Below are positions 40,555-48,426 of a stretch of 48,426 nucleotides of DNA, one piece after another; position 1 is the stretch's first letter; each line of letters opens with the position of its first letter. The notes under the pieces were generated by a model, which saw only the letters and a list, made by a program, of their open reading frames with translations, had not been told where the DNA came from and made no database searches. The stretch covers positions 1 through 48,426 of the forward strand of contig CAYVTZ010000023.1 of assembly GCA_964454685.1 (NCBI GenBank), given 5' to 3'. The stretch comes from CAYVTZ01 sp964454685. Lineage in GTDB: Bacteria > Bacillota > Clostridia > Christensenellales > Christensenellaceae. Both the position numbers and the translations under genes were made by a program.

Positions 40555-41725
40555 GCCGGAAAACAGGGAATTTTTGAGTGAAATCCTGTGCGGCAGCATG
40601 CACAGGCGTGAACAGTGTGCTATGTACATCGGTGGCGCGCAAATCATATTCCAACAGCGGGGAATCGGTAAATTCCGAGGCTTTGGTGATGAGCGGCAGG
40701 TGTCGCTTGATTTGAGACAGTAGATCGAGGCTGCTTTGCTTGACGGCGAGCACGCGGGCGTAGCACTGAGAGTCTATATCGATGGATGCGATGGTCTGCT
40801 TGCGTACATCCATGAGGCAGTGCAACAAAATGCGCTGGATGCGAGTGCGTGTGTAGCGCTTGGTCTTGATTTGCGTGACGAGCTGGTCATAACTTTGCGC
40901 GGTTTTAGCGGCTTCCTTGATGTTATACTCCAAGCCGCCGCCTACATCGTGAACTTGTTCGATCTCGACAAGGGACATGGTGCGCAACCGAAAACTGAGC
41001 AGCCGGAAAAACATGGTGGGATCGATGAAGGGGAACGGCTGCCGCGAGGGTAGATTTTGCAGCAGCTCAGGCGTGAAACCGGTTGTATACAGCTCGTTTC
41101 GCAGTGCCGTTGCACTGGAAAATGCCTCTTGAAGCTGCGCTTCGTGATACGCTTGGCCACGGCGCTGTATGGTGAGCGGAGAAAAATCGCAGGACTGGCG
41201 TTGCATTGCCTTCAGATATTCAAGCGCGAGCACATTATTGGAACCTGTGAGCGGCGCATGGTCGGCGTTCGGGTGTAGCTCGATGAAAGCTTTTTCACGT
41301 GCGGCGGGATAAGACAGCCCTTGCAGACAAAGGGAGCGCACTCGTGCTTCAAAATTTTCCTGCGCATCCGCAAGCAGGCGGGCGGTGCCTTGCAGCAACG
41401 TGATGTCGGCACATTCGCTGCCGAAGGAGAGCGCGTCCACGCAGCCCAACTGGCGCAGCAAACTGACGCCGCCCGCGGCGAAGCCTTCCGCGCTTTGTGT
41501 GGCGAATAAAAAGGGAAGCTCCAGCACAAGATCGGCGCCATGCTCGACCGCCATACGCGCGCGCGTCCACTTGTCCGTGATGCAGGGTTCTCCACGCTGA
41601 GAGAAACTCCCGCTCATGACACAAATGATTTTGCACGTTTGTGAAATTCTCCGTGTTTCGTGCAAATGATAGGCGTGTCCTTGATGAAACGGATTATATT
41701 CGCAAATGATTCCAATGTTTTGCAT
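40487..41725 (-). CDS. tmcAL: tRNA(Met) cytidine acetate ligase
   Basis: A 412-residue enzyme (YlbM family) that uses acetate and ATP to acetylate C34 of elongator tRNA-Met. The N-terminal IGIICEYNPFHQGHAYHL has the nucleotidyl-transferase HxGH motif, followed by MSGSFSQRGEPCI, and LTGSNNVLALEYLKAM in the middle. The last ~20 residues (PPTALESAAKPLAQHAPPPE) are encoded opposite the end of the patatin gene and look non-conserved. The start at 41725 has AAAGGT upstream. Sitting before pta-ackA, it is linked to acetate metabolism by position. Confidence 0.92.
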   Translation of the reverse strand: MQNIGIICEYNPFHQGHAYHLHETRRISQTCKIICVMSGSFSQRGEPCITDKWTRARMAVEHGADLVLELPFLFATQSAEGFAAGGVSLLRQLGCVDALSFGSECADITLLQGTARLLADAQENFEARVRSLCLQGLSYPAAREKAFIELHPNADHAPLTGSNNVLALEYLKAMQRQSCDFSPLTIQRRGQAYHEAQLQEAFSSATALRNELYTTGFTPELLQNLPSRQPFPFIDPTMFFRLLSFRLRTMSLVEIEQVHDVGGGLEYNIKEAAKTAQSYDQLVTQIKTKRYTRTRIQRILLHCLMDVRKQTIASIDIDSQCYARVLAVKQSSLDLLSQIKRHLPLITKASEFTDSPLLEYDLRATDVHSTLFTPVHAAAQDFTQKFPVFRLTPPTALESAAKPLAQHAPPPE

Positions 41726-41735
41726 AAAAATACCT

Positions 41736-41763
41736 TTGCTTTTTCGGTTTTATTTTATATAAT
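41736..41763 (+). promoter_or_regulatory. Promoter for pta-ackA
   Basis: TTGCTT (41736-41741), 16 bases, consensus TATAAT (41758-41763) in the divergent gap between tmcAL and pta; leader of about 50 bases. Confidence 0.55.
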
Positions 41764-41818
41764 AAAGAAGTCGTGAGATTTTTACAACATATTATTAATT
41801 TTTGAGAGGTATTTTGAC

Positions 41819-42814
41819 ATGTCATTTATGGACAAAATCTATGCGAAAGCGAAAGAAATGAAAAAGACGATCGTGCTTGCGGAGGGCAGCGAGCCAAGAA
41901 CCATCAAGGCTGCATCCAAAATTGCGGAGCAGAGCATTGCAAACGTTGTGCTGGTAGGGGATGAAGCGGAAATTGACGCGGCAAACACCGACCATGTGGA
42001 TCTTTCCGGGGTGACGATCATCAACCCCAAAACCACGGAAAAGCTGGATGTCTATGCGAATATGTTCTATGAACTGCGCAAGTCCAAAGGTGTGACGCTG
42101 GAGCAGGCCAAAGAGACGTGTCAGAACGAACTATATTTTGCGGTAATGATGATTAAAGCGGGTGACGCGGACGGCATGGTTGCGGGGGCGATCAACTCCA
42201 CAGGCAACACGCTGCGCCCTGCGTTGCAGATTTTAAAGACGGCTCCGGGCGTGTCCATTGTTTCCAGCAGCTTTATCATGGAACTGCCGGACAAAAAATG
42301 GGGAGACGACGGCGTGATGGTATTTGCGGACTGCGCAATCAACATTCACCCCAATTCGGACGAGCTGGCAGCGATTGCCATTGCTTCCGCGCAGACGGCA
42401 AAGGTGCTGGCGGGCATGGAGCCTCGTGTGGCGATGCTGTCCTTCTCCACGAAAAACAGCGCAAAGCACGATCATGTGGACAACGTGATCGAAGCAACCA
42501 AGAAGGTGAAAGAACTGGCGCCGGAATTGCAGGTAGATGGAGAATTGCAGGCTGACGCTGCGCTGATCGAGAGCGTAGGACAGTTGAAATCCCCGGGCAG
42601 CAAGGTTGCGGGGCACGCAAACGTATTGATCTTCCCCGACTTGCAGGCGGGCAACATCGGCTACAAGCTGGTGCAGCGTTTGGCAGGCGCAGAGGCGATC
42701 GGGCCGGTTTGCCAAGGATTGGCACGTCCCGTTAACGACCTTTCGCGCGGATGCAGTGTCGAGGACATTGTTGCAGTGACCGCGATTACAGCGGTACAGG
42801 CGCAGGCGTACTAA
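41819..42814 (+). CDS. pta: Phosphate acetyltransferase
   Basis: A 331-residue short-form Pta that converts acetyl-CoA and phosphate to acetyl phosphate. The family core includes LAEGSEPRTIKAA, DGMVAGAINSTGNTLRPALQ, MLSFSTKNSAKHD and LIFPDLQAGNIGYKLVQRLAGAEAIGP. No N-terminal regulatory domains. Followed by ackA after 75 bases. Confidence 0.95.
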   Translation: MSFMDKIYAKAKEMKKTIVLAEGSEPRTIKAASKIAEQSIANVVLVGDEAEIDAANTDHVDLSGVTIINPKTTEKLDVYANMFYELRKSKGVTLEQAKETCQNELYFAVMMIKAGDADGMVAGAINSTGNTLRPALQILKTAPGVSIVSSSFIMELPDKKWGDDGVMVFADCAINIHPNSDELAAIAIASAQTAKVLAGMEPRVAMLSFSTKNSAKHDHVDNVIEATKKVKELAPELQVDGELQADAALIESVGQLKSPGSKVAGHANVLIFPDLQAGNIGYKLVQRLAGAEAIGPVCQGLARPVNDLSRGCSVEDIVAVTAITAVQAQAY

Positions 42815-42889
42815 AAAACAAAACTTTCCATACAAAGCGTGTGGAAGAAGCGATAGCGATAATGAAAACAAGGGATAGGAGAGAAAATC

Positions 42890-44092
42890 ATGAATAACGT
42901 ACTGGTCATCAATGCAGGGAGTTCCTCGCTGAAGTATCAGCTCATCGACATGCAGACACAGGATGTCATTGCAAAAGGACTGGTGGAGCGCATCGGTTTG
43001 GAGCACTCCATCATCAAGCATAAGCCGACGGGCAAAGATAAAGCAGAGATCGAAATTCCGATGAAGGATCACAATGAAGCGATGGCGGCGGTGATTGACG
43101 CGCTGACGCACGAAACGCACGGCGTACTCAAAGACCTTTCCAGCATTCGCTCGGTTGGGCATCGCGTGGTGCATGGCGGAGAAGACTTTAAGGATTCGAC
43201 ACTGATCACAGATGAGGTGATTGCGGCGCTCAAGAAAAATATTGAGCTGGCTCCGCTGCACAATCCCGCAAACCTGATGGGGATTGAGGCTTGCCAAAAA
43301 TTGATGCCGGGTGTGCCGATGGTAGGTGTGTTTGACACCGCATTCCATGGCAACATGCCTAAAAAGGCATTCTTGTACGGCGTTGCTTATGAAGCATACG
43401 AGAAGTACAAGGTCAGAAGATACGGCTTCCACGGTACCTCGCACAAATATGTTTCTGCCCGTGCAGCGGAAATGCTGGGCAAGGACGTCAAAGATTTGAA
43501 AATCATCACCTGCCATTTGGGCAACGGCTCTTCCGTGGCGGCGGTGGATCGGGGCGTATCCGTAGACACCTCCATGGGCTTTACGCCGCTGGAAGGTCTT
43601 GTGATGGGCACACGTTCAGGTGACTTGGACGCGGCCATTGTTCCTTACTTGATGGAAAAGATGGGCATGAGCATCGAGCAGACGATCGGATATTTGAACA
43701 AGCAATCCGGCGTTTGGGGCATTTCGGGCGTGTCCAGCGACTTCCGCGATTTGTGGGAGCAGGCGGACAAGGGCAACGAGCGCGCGCAGGTGGCACTGGA
43801 TGTGTTTATCTATCGTTTGAAGAAGTACATCGGCTCATATGCGGCGGCAATGGGCGGCGTAGACGTGGTGGCGTTTGCGGGCGGCATTGGCGAGAATGAC
43901 TGGGATGTGCGCAAGGGCGCGCTGGAAGGCTTGGAGTTCATGGGCATCAAGATTGATGATGCGGCGAACCACAAGCAGCGCGGCACAGAAATCGACATTA
44001 CGGCTGCGGACGCTACGGTAAAGGTTTTGGTAGTGCCGACAGACGAAGAAATGATGATTGCGAAAGACACATACCGCATTTGCTGCGAGTAA
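42890..44092 (+). CDS. ackA: Acetate kinase
   Basis: A 400-residue kinase that makes ATP and acetate from acetyl phosphate. Signatures: VINAGSSSLKYQL at the start, GHRVVHGG, FDTAFH, RRYGFHGTSHKYVS, CHLGNGSS and AFAGGIGEN. GATAGGAG lies upstream of the ATG. With Pta it gives substrate-level ATP. Confidence 0.97.
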   Translation: MNNVLVINAGSSSLKYQLIDMQTQDVIAKGLVERIGLEHSIIKHKPTGKDKAEIEIPMKDHNEAMAAVIDALTHETHGVLKDLSSIRSVGHRVVHGGEDFKDSTLITDEVIAALKKNIELAPLHNPANLMGIEACQKLMPGVPMVGVFDTAFHGNMPKKAFLYGVAYEAYEKYKVRRYGFHGTSHKYVSARAAEMLGKDVKDLKIITCHLGNGSSVAAVDRGVSVDTSMGFTPLEGLVMGTRSGDLDAAIVPYLMEKMGMSIEQTIGYLNKQSGVWGISGVSSDFRDLWEQADKGNERAQVALDVFIYRLKKYIGSYAAAMGGVDVVAFAGGIGENDWDVRKGALEGLEFMGIKIDDAANHKQRGTEIDITAADATVKVLVVPTDEEMMIAKDTYRICCE

Positions 44093-44217
44093 GCTGAATA
44101 CGGCTGCCGATTCAATTAAAACGGTTTTTCGGGTGCACAGTTAAGACACGCACCGTTGCAAAAATTGCAAAATAGAACTGTGTTTGGTTGGCCCGCAGAG
44201 TGATCGCACAGAAATTT

Positions 44218-44267
44218 GCCCGATTGTCAGAGAAGTTTTTGGAAAATCATTGACAATCGGGCTTTTT
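44218..44267 (+). terminator. Intrinsic terminator after pta-ackA
   Basis: Perfect 12-bp stem (GCCCGATTGTCA at 44218-44229; TGACAATCGGGC at 44251-44262) with a 21-base loop, then five T (44263-44267). The 3' arm shares bases with the next promoter. Confidence 0.9.
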
Positions 44268-44278
44268 GTAAATATAAT
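44250..44278 (+). promoter_or_regulatory. Full-consensus sigma-70 promoter for yceD-rpmF
   Basis: TTGACA (44250-44255), exactly 17 bases, TATAAT (44273-44278). Both hexamers are perfect. The -35 lies inside the 3' arm of the upstream terminator. Leader about 25 bases. Confidence 0.9.
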
Positions 44279-44309
44279 ATTACGGTAGCTGCTTTTTGGA
44301 GAGTGAGAT

Positions 44310-44792
44310 ATGATCCAGCTTGATTTAGCAAAAGCGGTTCAATCGCCGGGTGAGGAGTTTGAATTCGCATATCAGGGACACACGGATTTTGACGAGGAGT
44401 TATCCTTAAAAGACGGTGTGGTGCTCGAGGCGAAATACTCCGTACTGGATGAGCGTGTTACGGTGCGTGGATGCGTATCGTGCAGCGTGGTGATGCCATG
44501 TGCGCGGTGCCTGTCGGAAGTGATGGTGGATCTGGCGATTCCTTTTTTAGAGGTGATTGTCAAGACGGCGGAGTTTGACGACGCATACACCTATGAAGGA
44601 GAAACACTGGTATTTGATAAACTGGTGTACGACGCGCTCGTGATGCATATGCCCGGTCGCGTTTTGTGTGATGAGAAGTGCAGAGGGATTTGCCCTTCCT
44701 GCGGACAGGATCTGAACCAGACGCAGTGCGCATGCAATCAGCAACAACAAGATGACGGGAATCCGTTTTTGAAATTAAAAGATTTGTTTTAA
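44310..44792 (+). CDS. yceD: DUF177 (YceD) family protein
   Basis: A 160-residue protein of the YceD/DUF177 family, found next to rpmF in nearly all bacteria and linked to ribosomal/rRNA biogenesis. Two cysteine pairs (CSVVMPCARC near 50-58 and CDEKCRGICPSCG near 115-127) may bind zinc. The segment RGICPSCGQDLN is highly characteristic. Cotranscribed with rpmF. Confidence 0.88.
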   Translation: MIQLDLAKAVQSPGEEFEFAYQGHTDFDEELSLKDGVVLEAKYSVLDERVTVRGCVSCSVVMPCARCLSEVMVDLAIPFLEVIVKTAEFDDAYTYEGETLVFDKLVYDALVMHMPGRVLCDEKCRGICPSCGQDLNQTQCACNQQQQDDGNPFLKLKDLF

Positions 44793-44812
44793 ACTTAAGG
44801 AGGTGTAGATAA

Positions 44813-44998
44813 ATGGCGGTACCTAAGAGAAGAACTTCTAAGCAGAGAACGCATACCAGAAGAGCAAACTGGAAGCTGAGTGCGCCCACGCTGGCAAAAT
44901 GCCCGCAGTGCCATCAGCCCAAACTCGCGCACAGAGTATGCCCGACCTGCGGATATTACAACGGAAAATTAGTTGTGGAGCAAGACGCAGCGAAATAA
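44813..44998 (+). CDS. rpmF: 50S ribosomal protein L32
   Basis: A 61-residue ribosomal protein. MAVPKRRTSKQRTHTRR at the start and a four-cysteine zinc ribbon (CPQC...CPTC) identify L32. AAGGAGGTG, a full anti-SD match, lies upstream. Confidence 0.97.
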   Translation: MAVPKRRTSKQRTHTRRANWKLSAPTLAKCPQCHQPKLAHRVCPTCGYYNGKLVVEQDAAK

Positions 44999-45014
44999 TC
45001 GAAAGACAGCGAGA

Positions 45015-45073
45015 GACTGTCTTAAAGCTATGCCTGACTGTATGGATAGGATAGTTTTAAGGCAGTCTTTTTT
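45015..45073 (+). terminator. Intrinsic terminator after rpmF
   Basis: A 17-bp stem (45015-45031 with 45051-45067, two or three G-U pairs, no mismatch), a 19-base loop and six T (45068-45073). Confidence 0.9.
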
Positions 45074-45123
45074 GTGTATCACGTCACACAGTCAAAAGAA
45101 TCGGAAAGGTGCGGGATTGCAGG

Positions 45124-45152
45124 TTGGCTTTTTGGGAATTTTGCGATATAAT
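45124..45152 (+). promoter_or_regulatory. Promoter for plsX-rnc-glyA
   Basis: TTGGCT (45124-45129), 17 bases, TATAAT (45147-45152). Leader about 35 bases with GGGAGG before plsX. No FapR-type operator is obvious. Confidence 0.6.
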
Positions 45153-45191
45153 ATACCTTGACAATAATCTGTAAGTGATGCGGGAGGTTCC

Positions 45192-46196
45192 ATGAAAATT
45201 GTAATTGATGCAATGGGGGGAGACTTTGCGCCGCGCGAGATCGTGAAGGGTGCTGTGCAGAGTATACAGAAATTTGATGACATCACGCTGATTCTGACAG
45301 GGGATGAGCCGCAGATTCAGGCTTTGCTGGCGCAGGAGCAATATGACAAAGCGCGCATTGAGGTGGTGCACACGACACAAGTGATTGAAATGTGCGATTC
45401 GCCCGTGAAAGCGATCCGTGAAAAAGCAGACTCCTCGATGGTGGTTGCGTTGCAAATGGTAGCGGAGGGCAAGGCGCAGATGATGATTTCCGCCGGCTCC
45501 ACCGGCGCGTTGGTTGCGGGCGCGACACTGATCGTGAAGCGTATTCCGGGAATCAAACGTCCGGCGCTGGCACCGCTGCTGCCCACGACGACAGGGCAGG
45601 TGATGCTGGTGGACTGCGGAGCGAACGTGGACTGCAAAGCGGCTTTCTTGCAGCAATTTGGCATCATGGGAAGTATCTATATGCAAAAGGTATATGGAAT
45701 CGAGCAACCGCGCGTGGCACTCATCAACAATGGCAGCGAGGAAGAAAAGGGAAACGAGTTAACCAAGGAGGCGTATCAGCTACTCAAGCGCGCTCCCATA
45801 AATTTTGTGGGAAATGCCGAGGGGAGAGACTTGCTTTCCGGTGATTTTGATGTATTGGTGTGTGACGGATTTACGGGGAACATCTTACTAAAGTTTGTGG
45901 AAGGCTGTGCCAAGACGATACTTGGCATGCTTAAGAAATATATCTATGAAAGCGTGATCAGCAAAATTGGTGCGGGATTCATGAAACCTGCGTTTCGCAA
46001 GCTGAAAAAGAAGATGGACTACAAAGAATATGGCGGCGCGCTGCTGCTGGGGCTGAATGGCGGCGTGGTGAAAGCGCATGGCACCTCTGACGCGAAAGTG
46101 ATCGTAAACTCGGTGGAAAATGCGCGCAAATTCATTGCGGGGGACGTGGTGAGCGTGATCCGCGACAGCATCGCACAGATGGGCGAGGAGCCATGA
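45192..46196 (+). CDS. plsX: Phosphate acyltransferase PlsX
   Basis: A 334-residue enzyme making acyl-phosphate from acyl-ACP for phospholipid synthesis. KIVIDAMGGDFAPREIVKGA, SAGSTGALVAG and VCDGFTGNILLKFVEG are diagnostic. It overlaps the rnc start by four bases; acpP and the fab genes that often separate plsX and rnc are absent here. Confidence 0.95.
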   Translation: MKIVIDAMGGDFAPREIVKGAVQSIQKFDDITLILTGDEPQIQALLAQEQYDKARIEVVHTTQVIEMCDSPVKAIREKADSSMVVALQMVAEGKAQMMISAGSTGALVAGATLIVKRIPGIKRPALAPLLPTTTGQVMLVDCGANVDCKAAFLQQFGIMGSIYMQKVYGIEQPRVALINNGSEEEKGNELTKEAYQLLKRAPINFVGNAEGRDLLSGDFDVLVCDGFTGNILLKFVEGCAKTILGMLKKYIYESVISKIGAGFMKPAFRKLKKKMDYKEYGGALLLGLNGGVVKAHGTSDAKVIVNSVENARKFIAGDVVSVIRDSIAQMGEEP

Positions 46197-46867
46197 GCAT
46201 ACAGGAGTTGCAGCGACGCATTGGGTACGAATTCCAAAGCGATCTGCATTTGACGAATGCGCTTACGCATCCATCCTGCAACATCGGGCAGGACTATGAG
46301 CGCCTGGAATTTTTAGGCGATGCGGTGATTGAACTGGTGGTCAGCGAACTGCTGTTTCAGGAATATCAGGATTTTGCCGAAGGGGCGCTTACGCAGAAGC
46401 GCGCGGAGATTGTTTGCTCCAGAACGCTGGCGCAGGTGGCGCGCAGCATTGGACTGGGAGACTTTCTGCTGCTGGGCAAGGGCGAGGAGCAATCCGGCGG
46501 GCGCGACAAGCAGTCCATACTGGAAAACGCGATGGAGGCTGTGATGGGCGCGGTGTTTTTGGATGGCGGGTTTTATGCGGCACAAAGTGTGGCGCGGAAC
46601 CTATTCCACAACACCATCAAACGCGTGATGAACAGCGCGAAGGACAGCGATTACAAGACATATTTGCAGGAGCTGGTGCAGCGCACCATCAAGAAGGACA
46701 TCAACTATCTGTTGAGCCGGAAGGAAGGCCCTGCGCACAACATGACCTTTTATGTTAAACTGATTTTAGGCGATGATGTGGTTGCCGAAGGAGTGGGCAA
46801 CAGCAAAAAGCAGGCAGAGCAAAATGCGGCGAAATATGCCGTGGAGCATTTTGACAGCGTATATTAA
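46193..46867 (+). CDS. rnc: Ribonuclease III
   Basis: A 224-residue double-strand-specific RNase. The catalytic signature is ERLEFLGDAVIELV (Glu and Asp metal ligands), with the second acidic site ENAMEAVMGAVFLDGG. A dsRNA-binding domain fills residues 152-222 (DYKTYLQELVQ...GVGNSKKQAEQNAAKYAVEHF). Confidence 0.95.
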   Translation: MSIQELQRRIGYEFQSDLHLTNALTHPSCNIGQDYERLEFLGDAVIELVVSELLFQEYQDFAEGALTQKRAEIVCSRTLAQVARSIGLGDFLLLGKGEEQSGGRDKQSILENAMEAVMGAVFLDGGFYAAQSVARNLFHNTIKRVMNSAKDSDYKTYLQELVQRTIKKDINYLLSRKEGPAHNMTFYVKLILGDDVVAEGVGNSKKQAEQNAAKYAVEHFDSVY

Positions 46868-46898
46868 ACAGTATCTTAAAGTATTTGGAGGGTTTCAA

Positions 46899-48149
46899 AT
46901 GTTGAATTTTAAAGAAGTGCAGGCGGTGGATGCGGAAGTCTTTGCGGCGATGCAACGCGAGCTGGGACGGCAGGAAAGCAACATCGAGCTGATTGCGTCG
47001 GAGAACTTTGTCTCTCCCGCGGTCATGAATGCGATGGGCTCTCATCTGACCAACAAATATGCGGAGGGCTATCCGGGCAAACGCTATTATGGCGGATGCG
47101 AATTTGTGGACGAGGTGGAGGATCTGGCACGTGAACGCGCGAAAAAGTTATTCGGCGCGGAGCACGCGAATGTGCAGCCGCATTCCGGTGCTCAGGCAAA
47201 CACGGCGGTGTACTTCGGCGTGCTGGAATACGGCGATACCATTTTGGGAATGAACCTTTCGCACGGCGGGCATTTGACGCATGGAAGCCCGGTGAATATT
47301 TCGGGTAAATATTTTAACATTGTACCCTACGGTGTGAGCGAGAAGGATGAGAAAATCGATTACAATGAGCTGCATGATCTTGCGGTGCAGAGCAAGCCTA
47401 AAATGATAGTTGCAGGAGCGAGCGCCTATCCGCGTGCGCTGGATTTTGCGAAATTCCGCGAAATTGCGGACGAAGTGGGCGCGTATTTATTGGTGGACAT
47501 GGCGCACATTGCGGGGCTGGTTGCGGCGGGGCTGCATCAAAGCCCGATTCCGTATGCGCACTTTACCACCACGACCACGCATAAGACGTTGCGCGGCCCG
47601 CGTGGCGGCATGATTCTATGTGCGGAAGAATATGCAAAGACTGTGGACAAAGCGATTTTTCCGGGAATCCAAGGTGGACCGCTGATGCATGTGATCGGCG
47701 CGAAGGCGGTTTCCTTCCATGAAGCGTTGCAGCCGGAGTTTAAGGCATATCAGCAGCAGGTGGTGAAGAATGCGGCGGCATTGGCGGCGGCGCTGATGGA
47801 GAATGGCGTGCGTTTGGTTTCGGGAGGCACGGACAATCATTTGATGCTGGCAGATGTTGGCGCGAAAGGCAAAACGGGAAAAGAAGTGGAAGCGGTGCTG
47901 GATATGGCGAAAATTACCGTTAATAAGAATACCATTCCCTTTGAAAAATTGAGCCCGTTTGTGACGAGCGGCATTCGCATTGGGACGCCCTCCGTAACGA
48001 CGCGCGGCATGAAGGAAGCGCAGATGAAACTGATTGCGGCATACATTGCAAAGCTGATTGACGGCGGTGAAGCAGCGGTGGACGAGGTCAAAAAGCAGGT
48101 TTTGGCGCTGACACAGGAATTTCCGCTGTATCAGGGGAAATTGGTTTAA
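46899..48149 (+). CDS. glyA: Serine hydroxymethyltransferase
   Basis: A 416-residue PLP enzyme that converts serine and THF to glycine and methylene-THF. ELIASENFVSPAVMNAMGS, YAEGYPGKRYYGGCEFVD, LVDMAHIAGLVAAG and the PLP lysine in TTTTTHKTLRGPRGG are all present. ATG 46899 follows TTGGAGGG and fits the usual start; longer in-frame starts overlap rnc. It supplies one-carbon units, in keeping with the formate chemistry elsewhere in the window. Confidence 0.96.
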   Translation: MLNFKEVQAVDAEVFAAMQRELGRQESNIELIASENFVSPAVMNAMGSHLTNKYAEGYPGKRYYGGCEFVDEVEDLARERAKKLFGAEHANVQPHSGAQANTAVYFGVLEYGDTILGMNLSHGGHLTHGSPVNISGKYFNIVPYGVSEKDEKIDYNELHDLAVQSKPKMIVAGASAYPRALDFAKFREIADEVGAYLLVDMAHIAGLVAAGLHQSPIPYAHFTTTTTHKTLRGPRGGMILCAEEYAKTVDKAIFPGIQGGPLMHVIGAKAVSFHEALQPEFKAYQQQVVKNAAALAAALMENGVRLVSGGTDNHLMLADVGAKGKTGKEVEAVLDMAKITVNKNTIPFEKLSPFVTSGIRIGTPSVTTRGMKEAQMKLIAAYIAKLIDGGEAAVDEVKKQVLALTQEFPLYQGKLV

Positions 48150-48196
48150 GCGACAAGAAATGCGGAGGGCTTGCCCGCCGAAATAAAACGTGACAT

Positions 48197-48229
48197 AAAA
48201 AAAGAAAGCCCGAGGGCTTTCTTTTTTTG
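48197..48229. terminator. Bidirectional terminator between glyA and flagellin
   Basis: GAAAGCCC/GGGCTTTC hairpin (48204-48221) flanked by A and T tracts on both sides, able to end both convergent transcripts. Confidence 0.88.
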
Positions 48230-48238
48230 CTTTGCAAA

Positions 48239-48426
48239 TTAGCGGAGCAGTGACAACACGTTCTGCGGGAGCGAATTTGCCTGTGCCAGCATTGCCGTAG
48301 CAGCCTGCGCCAGAATGTTGCTCTTCGTGAACTGTGTCATTTCCGAAGCGATATCCACGTCGCGGATGCGCGCTTCTGCCGCCGTCAGGTTTTCAGCCGA
48401 AACCTTCAGGTTTGCAATCTTGTGAT
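48239..48426 (-). CDS. Flagellin, C-terminal end (5' part outside the window)
   Basis: The minus strand encodes the last 62 codons of a flagellin: NLKVSAENLTAAEARIRD, VDIASEM and a C-terminal LAQANSLPQNVLSLLR, the D0 helix that forms the filament core and is read by the export apparatus. The stop is TAA at 48241-48239. The N-terminal part continues beyond 48426. It shows that the organism has, or had, flagella. Confidence 0.95.
   Translation of the reverse strand, partial: HKIANLKVSAENLTAAEARIRDVDIASEMTQFTKSNILAQAATAMLAQANSLPQNVLSLLR

Noticed and set aside
42233..43516. A 427-codon minus-strand frame across pta and ackA
   Set aside because: Runs across two certain genes and their gap, with no ribosome site and no recognisable domain.

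Overview
The window looks like a chromosomal segment of a strictly anaerobic, fermentative and probably motile Clostridia-type Firmicute of roughly balanced GC content. The evidence is strong AGGAGG-type ribosome sites, TTG and GTG starts, the gene order rsmD-coaD-(patatin)-tmcAL-pta-ackA-yceD-rpmF-plsX-rnc typical of Firmicutes, an [FeFe]-hydrogenase/formate dehydrogenase cluster, an indolepyruvate:ferredoxin oxidoreductase and a flagellin end. I cannot assign a genus. I see no phage, insertion sequence, CRISPR array or rRNA.

Layout. 1-115: 3' part of tRNA-Asn and its terminator. 161-805 (-): GNAT acetyltransferase. 1122-4535: amidinotransferase-fold hydrolase, membrane glycosyltransferase-like protein and a GlcNAc-type PTS EIICB. 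4673-5792 (-): a split chromate-family transporter, divergent from a LysR regulator (5872-6750). 7096-12887: a signalling group made of a GAF/HD-GYP phosphodiesterase, a CHASE2 adenylate cyclase, a TIM-barrel protein and a FecR-domain lipoprotein with tandem repeats. 13052-20322: ECF-type S component, membrane-anchored molybdopterin-fold protein, MobA, FdhF (Cys form), HycB-like protein, FdhD, a 75-residue Cys-rich protein, a second HycB-like protein and HydA. This resembles the hydrogen-dependent CO2 reductase (HDCR) of acetogens. 20615-26932: F-type ATP synthase. 27177-29031: cobalamin lower-loop genes cobU-cobS-cobC. 29258-31808 (-): metN-metI-metQ behind a structured, attenuator-like leader. 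32189-39032: iorA-iorB-paaK-ACT-alr-fau-rsmD-coaD. 39214-48149: coiled-coil protein, patatin lipase, tmcAL (-), pta-ackA, yceD-rpmF, plsX-rnc-glyA. 48239-48426 (-): flagellin C-terminus, cut by the window edge.

The most striking observation is in the ATP synthase operon. There is no separate delta gene, and the alpha subunit starts about 95 residues early. The first ~75 residues of that extension match the C-terminal domain of delta (OSCP), so the operon appears to encode a delta-CTD/alpha fusion while the delta N-terminal domain is missing. As alpha is present three times per enzyme, this implies an unusual peripheral-stalk arrangement.

Taken together, the genes describe an anaerobe that interconverts H2+CO2 and formate, ferments amino acids through 2-keto acid:ferredoxin oxidoreductase and CoA ligase steps, makes ATP through Pta-AckA, and keeps an F-type ATPase. 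All calls come from reading the sequence and its translations; no database search was run.
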